Source: Alphaproteobacteria bacterium
Lineage (GTDB): Bacteria; Pseudomonadota; Alphaproteobacteria; Sphingomonadales; Sphingomonadaceae
DNA: 16,137 bases
Assembly: GCA_028869975.1 (NCBI GenBank)
Contig: JAGWQR010000188.1
Span: 1-16,137 of the forward strand
Direction: 5' to 3'
Under the pieces are notes generated by a model. The model saw only the letters and a program-made list of their open reading frames with translations. It did not search any database and was not told the DNA's origin. Within the stretch, counting starts at the first letter, position 1. Each line of letters starts with the position of its first letter. The translations under genes and the position numbers were made by a program. Of the stretch, positions 1 to 7,648 are shown one piece after another.

Positions 1-450
1 ATCGCGCGTGGCAAATGCTTCGGTATCAAGCGCGGCAAGCACAGTCGTACGTGTGGGCGCAGGCAGCGCCAGAAACCGGCCCTTGGCGCGCGCGTTCAGT
101 TCTGTTTCCAGCCAGCCCAGATGATCGACAGAGCCATCGGCAAGCAGATGCGCGGCATATTTGGCCTGGTCTGTTGCGGAGAGCGGCTGGCGGGCGCCTT
201 CCAGCCCGTGCGCGAGCGCGAGAATGACAAACGCGTCGGCACCAACTTCCCCCGCACCCGCCGTTTCACTTCGCGGAATGACCTGCTGACCGACATCGCG
301 GATCAGGCGAAGTTGAGCCGCCGTAGGATAATGGATTGGTGGAATCGCCAGCGTAAGCGCGTTCAGCGGCGCGCCCGAAACTGCAACAAACATCGATGCA
401 CCGCGCAACCAGTCTCGTCGCGAAAAGACGGGGGGGAAAGTGTTGCCCAT
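1..450 (-). CDS. Gluconate 2-dehydrogenase subunit 3 family protein, Tat-exported (3' end outside window)
   Basis: The frame is open from an ATG at 450 to the window edge (150 codons, no stop). The protein begins MGNTFPPVFSRRDWLRG, a twin-arginine motif followed by a hydrophobic stretch (SMFVAVSGAPLNAL), so export by Tat is likely. Residues about 44-75 (TAAQLRLIRDVGQQVIPRSE, then a short Gly/Ala segment before GADAFV) match the opening of the gluconate 2-dehydrogenase subunit 3 family (PF13618 type). Members of this family are small partners of FAD-dependent GMC sugar dehydrogenases, including periplasmic glucoside 3-dehydrogenases. The SD AGGA at 457-460 favours ATG 450 over the adjacent ATG 453. 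The gene is divergent from the nucleoside-hydrolase-like gene. The GMC large subunit usually follows subunit 3, so it would lie left of the window; that is inference. A run of seven C on the coding strand (430-436) lies in codons 5-7. Confidence 0.75.
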   Translation of the reverse strand, partial: MGNTFPPVFSRRDWLRGASMFVAVSGAPLNALTLAIPPIHYPTAAQLRLIRDVGQQVIPRSETAGAGEVGADAFVILALAHGLEGARQPLSATDQAKYAAHLLADGSVDHLGWLETELNARAKGRFLALPAPTRTTVLAALDTEAFATRD

Positions 451-544
451 CATCAATCCTCAAAATATGCATGACCGGGCTAGCGCAGATCAAACAGGAA
501 TGCTAGTTCTATTTCAAATAAATCAGTATGAGAGGACTCTGGTC

Positions 545-1516
545 ATGGTACCCATAAGCAGACGCAGCATTTTTGCAGGCGCGGGTGCAACGGTGGCGCT
601 CCGCATGATGCCCGCATACGCTGCAACAGGACTGATTCCGCAGACCGCCGACAAACGCGTCATCATTGATAATGATTTTGCAGGGGATCCTGATGGCCTT
701 GCTGCACTGGCACACCAGTTGCTCGCGCCGATCACGCGCACAGTTCTGGTCACCTCGTCGCTGCTCAATCCGAACTTTCTTCCACCCAAAGCGCGTGGTG
801 TGCCCACCGCAGCCAAGGGGGCCGAGGTCGCGAATGAACTCATCGCGCGGCTCAAGCCACCGCATGTGCCGCCGGTTTTTGCCGGTGAGGAGGTTACTAA
901 CCAGAAGATGCCCTCCGCCGCCGCGCGCGCGATTGTCGAGGAAACGCTGGGCCCTGATCCGCTCCCGCTCTGGTTCACCTGTGGCGGGCCACTGACCAAT
1001 CTGGCCGCCGCGCTGCGACTGGAACCGAAAATCGCCAGCAAATTAAGGCTGGTGTGGATCGGTGGCGAGACGTACCCCAATGGCGGCTGGGAATATAATC
1101 TTGGCGGAGACCCGGATGCGGCGCGCGCGGTCATCGAGTCCGGCATCCCGATATGGCAGGTGACGCGCGCAGGTTATAGGATGATGGAGATTTCGATTGC
1201 CGAATTTGAAACCGAGATCAAACCCATCTCCCCGTTCACTGAATGGCTCTATGGTCGCTTTACCGAGATTCCACCGTTCATCAAGATTCCGGGGGCCTAT
1301 CCGCTCGGGGATTCGCCGCTCGTGCTGCTGACATCCTTGAGCCGCGAGAGCAGTCCGTCGGTCAAGGTTAATGCGCGGCAGATCCTGCCCGATCTCAAAT
1401 ATGGCGCGGAAATTCCCGGGCACATGATCGAGGTGTTCGACACGCCCGACGCCCGCCTGACCTTTGCTGACTTCAAGGCCCGGCTCAAAATTCATGCTCT
1501 TGACGCGACGCGATAA
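545..1516 (+). CDS. Tat-exported nucleoside hydrolase-like protein (IUNH fold)
   Basis: This 323-aa protein starts at ATG 545 behind AGAGGA (531-536). The open frame reaches back to 440, but only through the divergent gene's leader. The N-terminus MVPISRRSIFAGAGATVAL is a Tat signal, with a plausible cleavage near AYAA (residues 24-27). Residues 39-50 (VIIDNDFAGDPD) correspond to the calcium-binding Asp cluster of inosine-uridine nucleoside hydrolases, but in a variant form: the classical family has DTDPGIDD. A second family block, GGDPDAARAVIESGIPIWQV, matches the usual DPEAA region, and GDSPLVLL near residue 258 resembles the late Asp motif. The family hydrolyses N-ribosides; this periplasmic variant among glycoside genes may act on another glycoside, which is inference. 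It is followed after 43 nt by the C-glycoside deglycosidase alpha-like gene, so co-transcription is likely. Confidence 0.75.
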   Translation: MVPISRRSIFAGAGATVALRMMPAYAATGLIPQTADKRVIIDNDFAGDPDGLAALAHQLLAPITRTVLVTSSLLNPNFLPPKARGVPTAAKGAEVANELIARLKPPHVPPVFAGEEVTNQKMPSAAARAIVEETLGPDPLPLWFTCGGPLTNLAAALRLEPKIASKLRLVWIGGETYPNGGWEYNLGGDPDAARAVIESGIPIWQVTRAGYRMMEISIAEFETEIKPISPFTEWLYGRFTEIPPFIKIPGAYPLGDSPLVLLTSLSRESSPSVKVNARQILPDLKYGAEIPGHMIEVFDTPDARLTFADFKARLKIHALDATR

Positions 1517-1520
1517 ATAT

Positions 1521-1535
1521 AGAATAGACGTTTTA
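1521..1535 (+). promoter_or_regulatory. AT-rich motif shared with the TetR upstream region (copy 1)
   Basis: AGAATAGACGTTTTA lies in the 43-nt gap before the TIM-barrel gene. It matches 14 of 15 bases of a sequence at 8796-8810 upstream of the tetR-like gene. It could be a regulator site or a -35 region (TAGACG, or TTGACG in the other copy). No convincing -10 follows at 17 nt in either copy. Confidence 0.3.
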
Positions 1536-1559
1536 ATTTTAACGGGACAGGATACACAC

Positions 1560-2567
1560 ATGGCCAGCATCAAGCGCGGCGTCAGCCTTTACAGCTTTCA
1601 GAACGAGACATTTCAGGGCAAGATGACGCTGGAGGATTGCATCCGCACCTGTGCCGGTTTTGGTGCACGCGGGATCGAGATTGTCGGCGAGCAGACGTTC
1701 TGGGGCCACCCTGAATATGCGGTTGCGGACGCCGACATCGACAACTGGCATGCGCTGATCAAGAAATATGCGTGTGTCCCTGTCAGCCATGATTTCATGC
1801 TCGATTACAAGCGCTACAAGGATCGTGAAATGCCCTTCGACGAGCAGGTCGCGAGCGTGAAAAAAGATATCGACTTTGGCGCGCGACTGGGGATGAAATA
1901 TATCCGCGCGCTGGTTGCGCTGTCCCCCGAAGTGTTGGTTGCAGCAGCGCCCTATGCCGAAGAAAAAGGCCTTAAAATCCTGATCGAAATTCATGCGCCG
2001 CTGCATTTCGATCATCCCTGGATTTTGCGTCACGCGGAAGCGTATGAGAAATCGGGCAGCAAGGCACTCGGTTTCCTGCCGGATATGGGCATGTTCCTGT
2101 TCAAATTTCCGCTTATCTGGGCCGAAAAATTTGCCCGGCTCGGCGTGCCCGCACCGATCATCGACTATGTTGTCAAGGCCTATGAGGACCGCACATTGTC
2201 GGAATATGTCGTCCTTAATGTCCAGAATATGGGCGGCACCGGCCCGGCGCTGGCGATGGCGGAAACGCTGCGCCACAACGCCGCTTACGAGCCCAGGCGG
2301 ATGCTCCCTTACATGGACCGTATCCACAACATCCACGGCAAATTCTATGAGATGACAGACGATTATGTCGAGCCGAGCATCCCCTATGACCAGATCGTCG
2401 CGGTGCTCAAACAGGGCGGCTATGACGGCTATATATGCTCGGAATATGAGGGCAATCGCTGGATCGAGGACGCCGAAGAGCCGGACTCGGTCGAGCAGGT
2501 GCGCCGCCAGCATGTGATGCTGTCGCGCCTCATCGGCGAGCCTGCCGAACTCGCCCTCGCCGCATAA
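1560..2567 (+). CDS. Sugar phosphate isomerase/epimerase-like TIM barrel, probable C-glycoside deglycosidase alpha subunit
   Basis: This 335-aa cytoplasmic protein has no signal peptide. ATG 1560 is chosen because ACAGGA (1547-1552) sits 7 nt upstream and MASIKRGVSLYSFQN is the typical first strand. It has the xylose-isomerase-like/AP-endonuclease-2 fold (PF01261 type): GARGIEIVGE (residues 35-44), ILIEIHAP (140-147), LPDMGMF (173-179), IHGKFYE (258-264) and CSEYEGNR (293-300). These supply a Glu143/Asp175/His259/Glu295 set expected to bind Mn2+ or another divalent metal; His145 is a candidate catalytic base. The next gene, 13 nt downstream, encodes a DUF6379-like beta subunit. TIM barrel plus that partner is the hallmark of C-glycoside deglycosidases (CarBC, DgpBC, DfgAB), which split 3-keto C-glycosides. 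Alone it would be called only an isomerase/epimerase; the pairing makes the specific call. Activity on 3-keto O-glycosides is an alternative. Confidence 0.75.
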   Translation: MASIKRGVSLYSFQNETFQGKMTLEDCIRTCAGFGARGIEIVGEQTFWGHPEYAVADADIDNWHALIKKYACVPVSHDFMLDYKRYKDREMPFDEQVASVKKDIDFGARLGMKYIRALVALSPEVLVAAAPYAEEKGLKILIEIHAPLHFDHPWILRHAEAYEKSGSKALGFLPDMGMFLFKFPLIWAEKFARLGVPAPIIDYVVKAYEDRTLSEYVVLNVQNMGGTGPALAMAETLRHNAAYEPRRMLPYMDRIHNIHGKFYEMTDDYVEPSIPYDQIVAVLKQGGYDGYICSEYEGNRWIEDAEEPDSVEQVRRQHVMLSRLIGEPAELALAA

Positions 2568-2580
2568 AGGAAACACAGCC

Positions 2581-2958
2581 ATGATGGACAACAAGATGAT
2601 TATCGAGGACAGTCTCGAGAGCAATGACAAGGGTTTCGCCTTCTATGGCCGCCTGCCCTATTATCGCGGCCTAGGCCTCTCGATGGTCGAGGACATCGCG
2701 GTGAGCGTTGACGGCGCGGCCATTCCGCGCGAGGATGTGCGCTTTTCGGTGCGCGGAAAAACCTACAAACTCGACGAGATGGAAAGCGTCTATGATGATC
2801 GCTGGAACTTCGGCGAAAAGGCGAAGATCATCGCGATGAAACCGGGCGGGCTTGCCCCAGGCAAACACAAAATCGATTTTGCGGTGCGGATGCGGATTTC
2901 ATACCTGCCCTTCGTGCCGACGACGAAGGACAGCAAGGAACTGGCGCTGGCCGCCTAG
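2581..2958 (+). CDS. DUF6379-like protein, probable C-glycoside deglycosidase beta subunit
   Basis: This 125-aa protein starts at ATG 2581 behind AAAGGA (2567-2572) and has no signal peptide or membrane segment. The core GRLPYYRGLGLSMVEDIAVS (residues 23-42), VDGAAIPREDVRF, the GKTYKLDEM block, and then KPGGLAPGKH with RMRISYLPF near the end follow the pattern of C-glycoside deglycosidase beta subunits (DUF6379 type). In known enzymes this small beta-sandwich protein packs on the TIM-barrel alpha subunit and completes the active site. The 13-nt spacing from the alpha-like gene supports equimolar co-expression. Its stop codon overlaps that of the convergent Rieske gene. The family call rests on remembered sequence pattern and context, not on a search. 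Confidence 0.72.
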   Translation: MMDNKMIIEDSLESNDKGFAFYGRLPYYRGLGLSMVEDIAVSVDGAAIPREDVRFSVRGKTYKLDEMESVYDDRWNFGEKAKIIAMKPGGLAPGKHKIDFAVRMRISYLPFVPTTKDSKELALAA

Positions 2959-3956
2959 GCTGCCTCCGCCTTGCGCAACTGCATGAGGCGGCGACGCGCG
3001 CGGATGGCGCCGGCGTCTGATTCTAGAATGAGCGGGCGCGCCTCCCAGAAGTCGGTGTCGCCCATTGATGCCTGCACCGCCTCCAGCATGGGATGATCCT
3101 CTTCCTCGAACACGCGGCGCGCCAGTTCGGCGGCAAAATCGCCATGGCCATGCGTAAAGAAATAATGGGTTGCCGTCTGCGTTTCCGGCGTGAGGATATG
3201 CGGGTTGAGCATAGGTGGCACAACCGGCGTTTTGCTGCTGTCCCCTGCGCGCACATTGCCAATTCGAAGCGCCATAGCTGCGGGTGCGTGCCAGCGCATA
3301 TGCAGCTCGCTATCGACATTCACACCTTCCCCCACCTGATCGACAATCCATTGCTGCGGGCGGATATTGGTCATGTCCCATTTGTTCCAGATCGCTCCAT
3401 CAGCATCCTGTTTGACGCTGTGCTTGCCAGTAAAAAGTTCTCCTGAAACACCGAAACTCTCGACATGGAGAAATTCGACATGGCTCAAATCCATGAGATT
3501 GTCGGCGATCAGCTCATAATTGGCGTTCATCATCATATGGCCGGGCACATGCTCACTCGTATCCGCCATGAACGCGAAATCAGGAATATGGGCAGGGTCG
3601 GCTTGCGCCGTGTCACCGGGCCAGAACCAGAGCGCGCCGTAGCGCGCCACCACCGGAAGCGTCGCCACGCGCACGCTGTCTGGGAGCGTTTTGCCGAACG
3701 GGCTGTGTTTGCACGCCCCCGTCGCATCAAAGCCCAGCCCATGATAGCCGCAGACGATAGTGTCACCGTCGCGCCTGCCCCGACTCAGCGGCGCGAAGCG
3801 ATGTGGGCAACGGTCAGCGATCATGGCATAGTCGCCATCAGAAGTCCGGTAAATCAGCCAGGGTCTATCAAGCAGCCTGCGCGCTAGCCAGCCGCCGTCC
3901 GCCACTTCAGCCTCCCAGCCCGCCATATACCAGAGATTGCGCACATATTCAGCCAT
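2955..3956 (-). CDS. Rieske [2Fe-2S] aromatic oxygenase, vanillate O-demethylase oxygenase (VanA)-like
   Basis: This 333-aa protein is read from ATG 3956, which follows an AGGAGGGGG Shine-Dalgarno. An upstream in-frame GTG (3974) is less likely because the SD lies inside that extension. The start MAEYVRNLWYMAGWEAEV is typical of VanA-like oxygenases. The Rieske ligands are Cys50-Pro-His52 and Cys69-Gly-Tyr-His72. The mononuclear iron site is in NLMDLSHVEFLH (residues 153-164), with His159 and His164 as iron ligands and Asp156 or Asp152 as the bridging acid. Relatives remove O-methyl groups from, or hydroxylate, methoxylated aromatics and some other ring compounds in the cytoplasm. No ferredoxin or reductase gene lies in the window, so electrons must come from a distant partner. 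A role on the aglycone is inferred from context. Confidence 0.88.
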   Translation of the reverse strand: MAEYVRNLWYMAGWEAEVADGGWLARRLLDRPWLIYRTSDGDYAMIADRCPHRFAPLSRGRRDGDTIVCGYHGLGFDATGACKHSPFGKTLPDSVRVATLPVVARYGALWFWPGDTAQADPAHIPDFAFMADTSEHVPGHMMMNANYELIADNLMDLSHVEFLHVESFGVSGELFTGKHSVKQDADGAIWNKWDMTNIRPQQWIVDQVGEGVNVDSELHMRWHAPAAMALRIGNVRAGDSSKTPVVPPMLNPHILTPETQTATHYFFTHGHGDFAAELARRVFEEEDHPMLEAVQASMGDTDFWEARPLILESDAGAIRARRRLMQLRKAEAA

Positions 3957-4062
3957 CTGCCCCCTCCTCTTCACTCAATCATTAACGCTTGACCGGCAAG
4001 CATATCCTCTCTAGCAAACGAGAATAATAATTCCAATATAATCGAGAGGAGCAGCCGACCCA
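3957..4062. promoter_or_regulatory. Divergent intergenic region between the Rieske and MFS genes
   Basis: This 106-nt gap separates two divergent starts and should hold both promoters. It is AT-rich near 4020-4042 and contains a short inverted repeat (GAAT-AATA-ATTC, 4022-4033). The Rieske SD lies at its left end and the MFS SD GAGAGGAG (4044-4051) at its right. No confident -35/-10 pair was found. Confidence 0.35.
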
Positions 4063-5298
4063 ATGCAGGCGATCAGACAATTTTTCCGGGATCTGACGCT
4101 GGTGCCGCAGGGCATCATCGTTGTGATTGCAGCTTTCCTGCCGATTATTGCGATTGTGGCGATGGGTCCGGCGGTGCCCGCGATGATCGGTCATTTCGCT
4201 AATGATCCGGAAGCGCGCGGCAAGGTTCCGGCGATGATTGGCGCACCAGGGCTGGCGATGGCGCTGCTCGGGCCCTTTGTCGGATTCGCTGTTGACCGCT
4301 TCGGGCGCAGGCCGTTGTTGTTGCTCGCCACCTTCGCGTATGGCTTTTTTGGCGCGGCACCGCTGCTGCTCAACAATCTGGATCAGATTTATTATTCACG
4401 GCTGCTGCTCGGCGTCTCCGAGACCGGGATTCTCACGATCGTCAACACGCTGATCGGTGATTATTGGGATGATGCCGGCCGCAAAAACTGGCTGTTCCTG
4501 CAAGGTCTGCTGGGGCCGTTTCTCGCGGGACTGGTCGCCTATATGGTAGGCCTGGCATCGAAGTTGCAATGGAACGGCGTGTTCTATGTCTATCTGGTTG
4601 CTATTCCGATTTTTTTCGCGATGATGGTGTGGCTGTTCGAACCGACAGCGCGCGATAGTGACATGGCGGGCAACCAGCCGGGCAAGGCACGGTTAGGCCT
4701 TGGTGACTGGCTGCGTGCCTTCCCCTGGGCAAACGCGGTGCAGATTGCCTCAGTCACGTTTTTCACGGCGTTGCTCTACTATGTGTTCATTATCAATGGC
4801 TCGCTCGTGTTCGCGGAAGTGGGTGTGCATGATTCCGCGCGCTACGCGGCACTGATTTTCATCCCGCAACTGTTCATCCTGCTCGGGGCGGCCCTGTTCC
4901 GCCTGCTCGCGAATCGCAGTCATATCCTGCAAATCATTGTTTTTTTGGTGTTGATGGGGGCAGGGCTTGCGGGAATAGGGCTGGCGCATAGTGTGTCTGC
5001 CATGGTCGGGGCATTGCTGGTACAGCAGACGGCCGCCGGGATGACCGTGCCGGTGCTCATTGCCTGGACGCAGACCAAATTCGGATTTGCCAACCGTGGC
5101 CTCGGCATGGGTATCTGGACGTCGAGCTTCTTTCTGGCTCAGTCGCAATCCCCGCGCCTTGTGCATATCATCGATGCGCAGATGGGTGGTATGCAATATG
5201 CGTTTCTGGTTGCGGGGATCGCGGGAATGGCCGGTGCGCTGATTGGTCTTGTGATATTCGCCGCGCGTTCAGGTTTCAGGACGAGCGCGCCAGTCTGA
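4063..5298 (+). CDS. Major facilitator superfamily transporter
   Basis: This 411-aa inner-membrane protein starts at ATG 4063 behind GAGAGGAG. Hydrophobic segments run through the whole length, consistent with 12 membrane helices. The MFS motif A is clear in the loop after helix 2: GFAVDRFGRRP, residues 74-84. A polar central loop (about residues 194-220, DSDMAGNQPGKAR) divides the two six-helix halves. The length is typical of proton-driven sugar or aromatic-acid carriers. Its position between the deglycosidase, oxygenase and glycosidase genes suggests that it imports the glycoside or the released aglycone from the periplasm; the substrate is not deducible. Its 3' end overlaps the convergent GH3 gene by 23 nt. 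Confidence 0.88.
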   Translation: MQAIRQFFRDLTLVPQGIIVVIAAFLPIIAIVAMGPAVPAMIGHFANDPEARGKVPAMIGAPGLAMALLGPFVGFAVDRFGRRPLLLLATFAYGFFGAAPLLLNNLDQIYYSRLLLGVSETGILTIVNTLIGDYWDDAGRKNWLFLQGLLGPFLAGLVAYMVGLASKLQWNGVFYVYLVAIPIFFAMMVWLFEPTARDSDMAGNQPGKARLGLGDWLRAFPWANAVQIASVTFFTALLYYVFIINGSLVFAEVGVHDSARYAALIFIPQLFILLGAALFRLLANRSHILQIIVFLVLMGAGLAGIGLAHSVSAMVGALLVQQTAAGMTVPVLIAWTQTKFGFANRGLGMGIWTSSFFLAQSQSPRLVHIIDAQMGGMQYAFLVAGIAGMAGALIGLVIFAARSGFRTSAPV

Positions 5299-7648
5299 TT
5301 CCCCTGTCTTGAGCGTGGTGCGCAACGCGCCATTCAAGAGTGCTCGCCAGCGCCTGCCAGCCATTTGGAGTCCAGCGTCGCAACAGGCGCGGCTCGGGCA
5401 TGATCTCGATACGACGCGCTTCTCCAGCAGCCAGATGTATTTTGGTATACCCGATCAGCGCAGGTTCCGGAGCATCGCGATAGAGCTGGATCACATCCGA
5501 TCCGGCGCGCGTCGAGATGTTGCACACCGTCATGGCAATGGTTGCGCCATCGGCAACGACATCGCGCCACTCAAACCGGGCATAGCCCTCTCCCACGCCG
5601 AAAGGGTAGCGCACAAACGCGTTCGCCGCAATCATTCCGCGATAGCCAATCCCCACACCTTCAGCATATGCGAGTTTACCCGTGCTGTCCGGTACTACAT
5701 TGAGTCCCGGATAATCAGCTTCATCTTGCACCAGGGAGACTGGCAGCCGCCCTCCAGGCTCGCTTGCGCCTGTCAGCACATCGGCCAGTGCAGGCGCATA
5801 GCCTTGTCCCGGATACCAGACGACCAGCAAAGCCGCGCAGTTTTGGGCGAAGTGCGCCTCAAATGCGTGGCCGACATTGGCAATGACAATGGTACGCGGG
5901 TTTGCGGCCAGCACGGCATCAACCAACGCGAGCTGCGCTTCTGGTAGTTTGGTATCGGGCCGATCCTTGCTTTCTACGCTCGAATCGGAGGTCTCACCCA
6001 CGCACAGAATCACTGCGTCTGCTGTGCGCGCCGCATCAACCGCGCGGTCGAGCATGGCCTGCGGACTGTCAGGTGCACGCACCCCATACCACAGCCCCTG
6101 ACAGCGCGCGCCTGTGTAGTTGAATTCGACGCAGATGCTGACCACCTGCCCCTCCTTGAGCGGCAGGGCTACACTCAGCGCATCGCCGCGCTTGAGGATA
6201 CCCATCACGTCCTTGGCCTCGGGCATTTGCCCCGCGCGCAGCACCGGCGTGCCATCCACCAGCAGTTGTGCCTCGCCGGTTGAACCCAGATAGAGCAGAT
6301 GATCGCCATCCGCGCTCGCCCTGAAGCGTCCTGATGCCCGTATACTGCCTGGCGCATCGAAAACGCCCTGCTTGTGCTGCCCGGCAAACCAGACCAGCGA
6401 ATTGGTGTCGCGGGTTTCGGCAAAGCATGGCGCCCCCGCGCAATCCGGCAATCCGAAATACTCCACGGTCATGCCGCGTGTGCAGCCATCACCAAGGTCT
6501 CGCGCGGGTGTGACTGGCATGGCAGGCAGACGGGGTTGGGGATCGACACCGGGCTCGTAGATCACCGCGCACTGGCCGCCATACGCAGCGCGGAGCGCAT
6601 CCAACGGTGTTGGCGTGTCGGGGGCCAGTGCAATTTTCGCGAAGGTGCCGCCCTGGTAGCATGGCGCAGTCGCGTTGGGGCCGATAACCGCAATGCGTGT
6701 GACCGATGCAGGCGTGAGCGGGAGGATGTCACCCTCATTCTTGAGCAGCACCATGCCCGCTGCGGCAGCTTCGATCAGCAAGGCCTGTGCCTTGTCATCA
6801 GGCATAGGTGTGGCTTTGGCGCGCGTGGCCATGTGCGCGGTCTGCGCTATTGCCGCTGCCGCTGCATATGCGCGCCCGGTGCTCACCTCACCTGTTTTGA
6901 CGATCTCAAGCAGCTTTTTGCCCATGAATCTCGCCGGGCCGGGCATTTCGAGATCAAGGCCTGCGTTGATGCAGTCTGCACCGGAATGGGTCCCGAACCA
7001 GTCACTCATGATGACGCCGCCAAAGCCCCATTCGCCCTTCACAATGTTGTTGAGAATGTGCGCCGCCTCGCTGCACCAGGCACCGTTGACTTTGTTGTAA
7101 GCAGCCATCAGTCCCGCACATCCGGCCTGCGCTGCCAATTCAAACGGCAGCAGATACACCTCGCGCAATGTGCGCTCATCGACGTGAACATCCACCGAAT
7201 CACGCATCGTCTCACTGTCATTGCAGACCAGATGCTTGGCAATGGCACCCGTGCCTGTCGATTGCAGTCCGCCGATCCAGGCCGCACCCAATGTGCCCGC
7301 AAGCAGCGGATCTTCCGAGAAATACTCGAACGCGCGCCCGGCAAGCGGCGAACGCGCGAGATTGAGGTTGGGCGCTAGCACGGCATCCACCCCGTGTGTT
7401 ACCGCCTCACTTCCGATTAACGCGCCGACACGCTGCACCAGCGCAGCATCCCAGCTTGCTCCAAGCAGCATCGGGCAGGGTGCGAGCAGCGAAATGTCGC
7501 GCTCATCGACGTTGCCGCTGGCGATCCCCATCGGCCCGTCGCCCATCGTGAACGCAGGAATGCCAGCATCCGGCATGGCCTGTGTGGCCCACATTGCTGC
7601 GCCCGCAGTGAGTGTACAGGCTTCTTCAAGCGTCAGAACATGGCTCAT
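5276..7648 (-). CDS. Glycoside hydrolase family 3 beta-glucosidase with inserted PA14 domain
   Basis: This 790-aa protein starts at ATG 7648, where ATGA overlaps the stop of the LLM gene. The longer open frame to 7819 only runs through that gene. There is no signal peptide, so it is probably cytoplasmic. The N-terminal TIM barrel (about 10-290) contains APNLNLARSP, the substrate-binding AKHLVCND (Lys138-His139) and MSDWFGTHS with nucleophile Asp216. The alpha/beta sandwich starts at GMVLLKNEGDILPL (298-311) and carries CVGETSDSSVESKDRPD, with Glu559 as probable acid/base. A PA14-type insertion spans about residues 390-530 (WFAGQHKQGVF, ASADGDHLLYLG), and a fibronectin III-like end follows at about 690-780. 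PA14-bearing GH3 enzymes often act on plant glycosides. The protein could remove beta-glucosyl residues from an imported aromatic glycoside, with the coupled monooxygenase acting on the product. Confidence 0.9.
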   Translation of the reverse strand: MSHVLTLEEACTLTAGAAMWATQAMPDAGIPAFTMGDGPMGIASGNVDERDISLLAPCPMLLGASWDAALVQRVGALIGSEAVTHGVDAVLAPNLNLARSPLAGRAFEYFSEDPLLAGTLGAAWIGGLQSTGTGAIAKHLVCNDSETMRDSVDVHVDERTLREVYLLPFELAAQAGCAGLMAAYNKVNGAWCSEAAHILNNIVKGEWGFGGVIMSDWFGTHSGADCINAGLDLEMPGPARFMGKKLLEIVKTGEVSTGRAYAAAAAIAQTAHMATRAKATPMPDDKAQALLIEAAAAGMVLLKNEGDILPLTPASVTRIAVIGPNATAPCYQGGTFAKIALAPDTPTPLDALRAAYGGQCAVIYEPGVDPQPRLPAMPVTPARDLGDGCTRGMTVEYFGLPDCAGAPCFAETRDTNSLVWFAGQHKQGVFDAPGSIRASGRFRASADGDHLLYLGSTGEAQLLVDGTPVLRAGQMPEAKDVMGILKRGDALSVALPLKEGQVVSICVEFNYTGARCQGLWYGVRAPDSPQAMLDRAVDAARTADAVILCVGETSDSSVESKDRPDTKLPEAQLALVDAVLAANPRTIVIANVGHAFEAHFAQNCAALLVVWYPGQGYAPALADVLTGASEPGGRLPVSLVQDEADYPGLNVVPDSTGKLAYAEGVGIGYRGMIAANAFVRYPFGVGEGYARFEWRDVVADGATIAMTVCNISTRAGSDVIQLYRDAPEPALIGYTKIHLAAGEARRIEIMPEPRLLRRWTPNGWQALASTLEWRVAHHAQDRGIRLARSS

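Noticed and set aside
1539..2630. 363-codon open frame on the minus strand
   Set aside because: It lies antisense to the TIM-barrel gene, has no family motifs and is His/Arg/Phe-biased as expected from a GC-rich shadow frame.
4037..4042. Perfect TATAAT as -10 box of the MFS gene
   Set aside because: Transcription would start about 14 nt before the ATG and lose the ribosome-binding site at 4044-4051; no -35 box is at the right distance.
6374..7378. 334-codon open frame on the plus strand
   Set aside because: It is antisense to the GH3 gene, whose catalytic motifs are intact; this frame has no recognisable domain.
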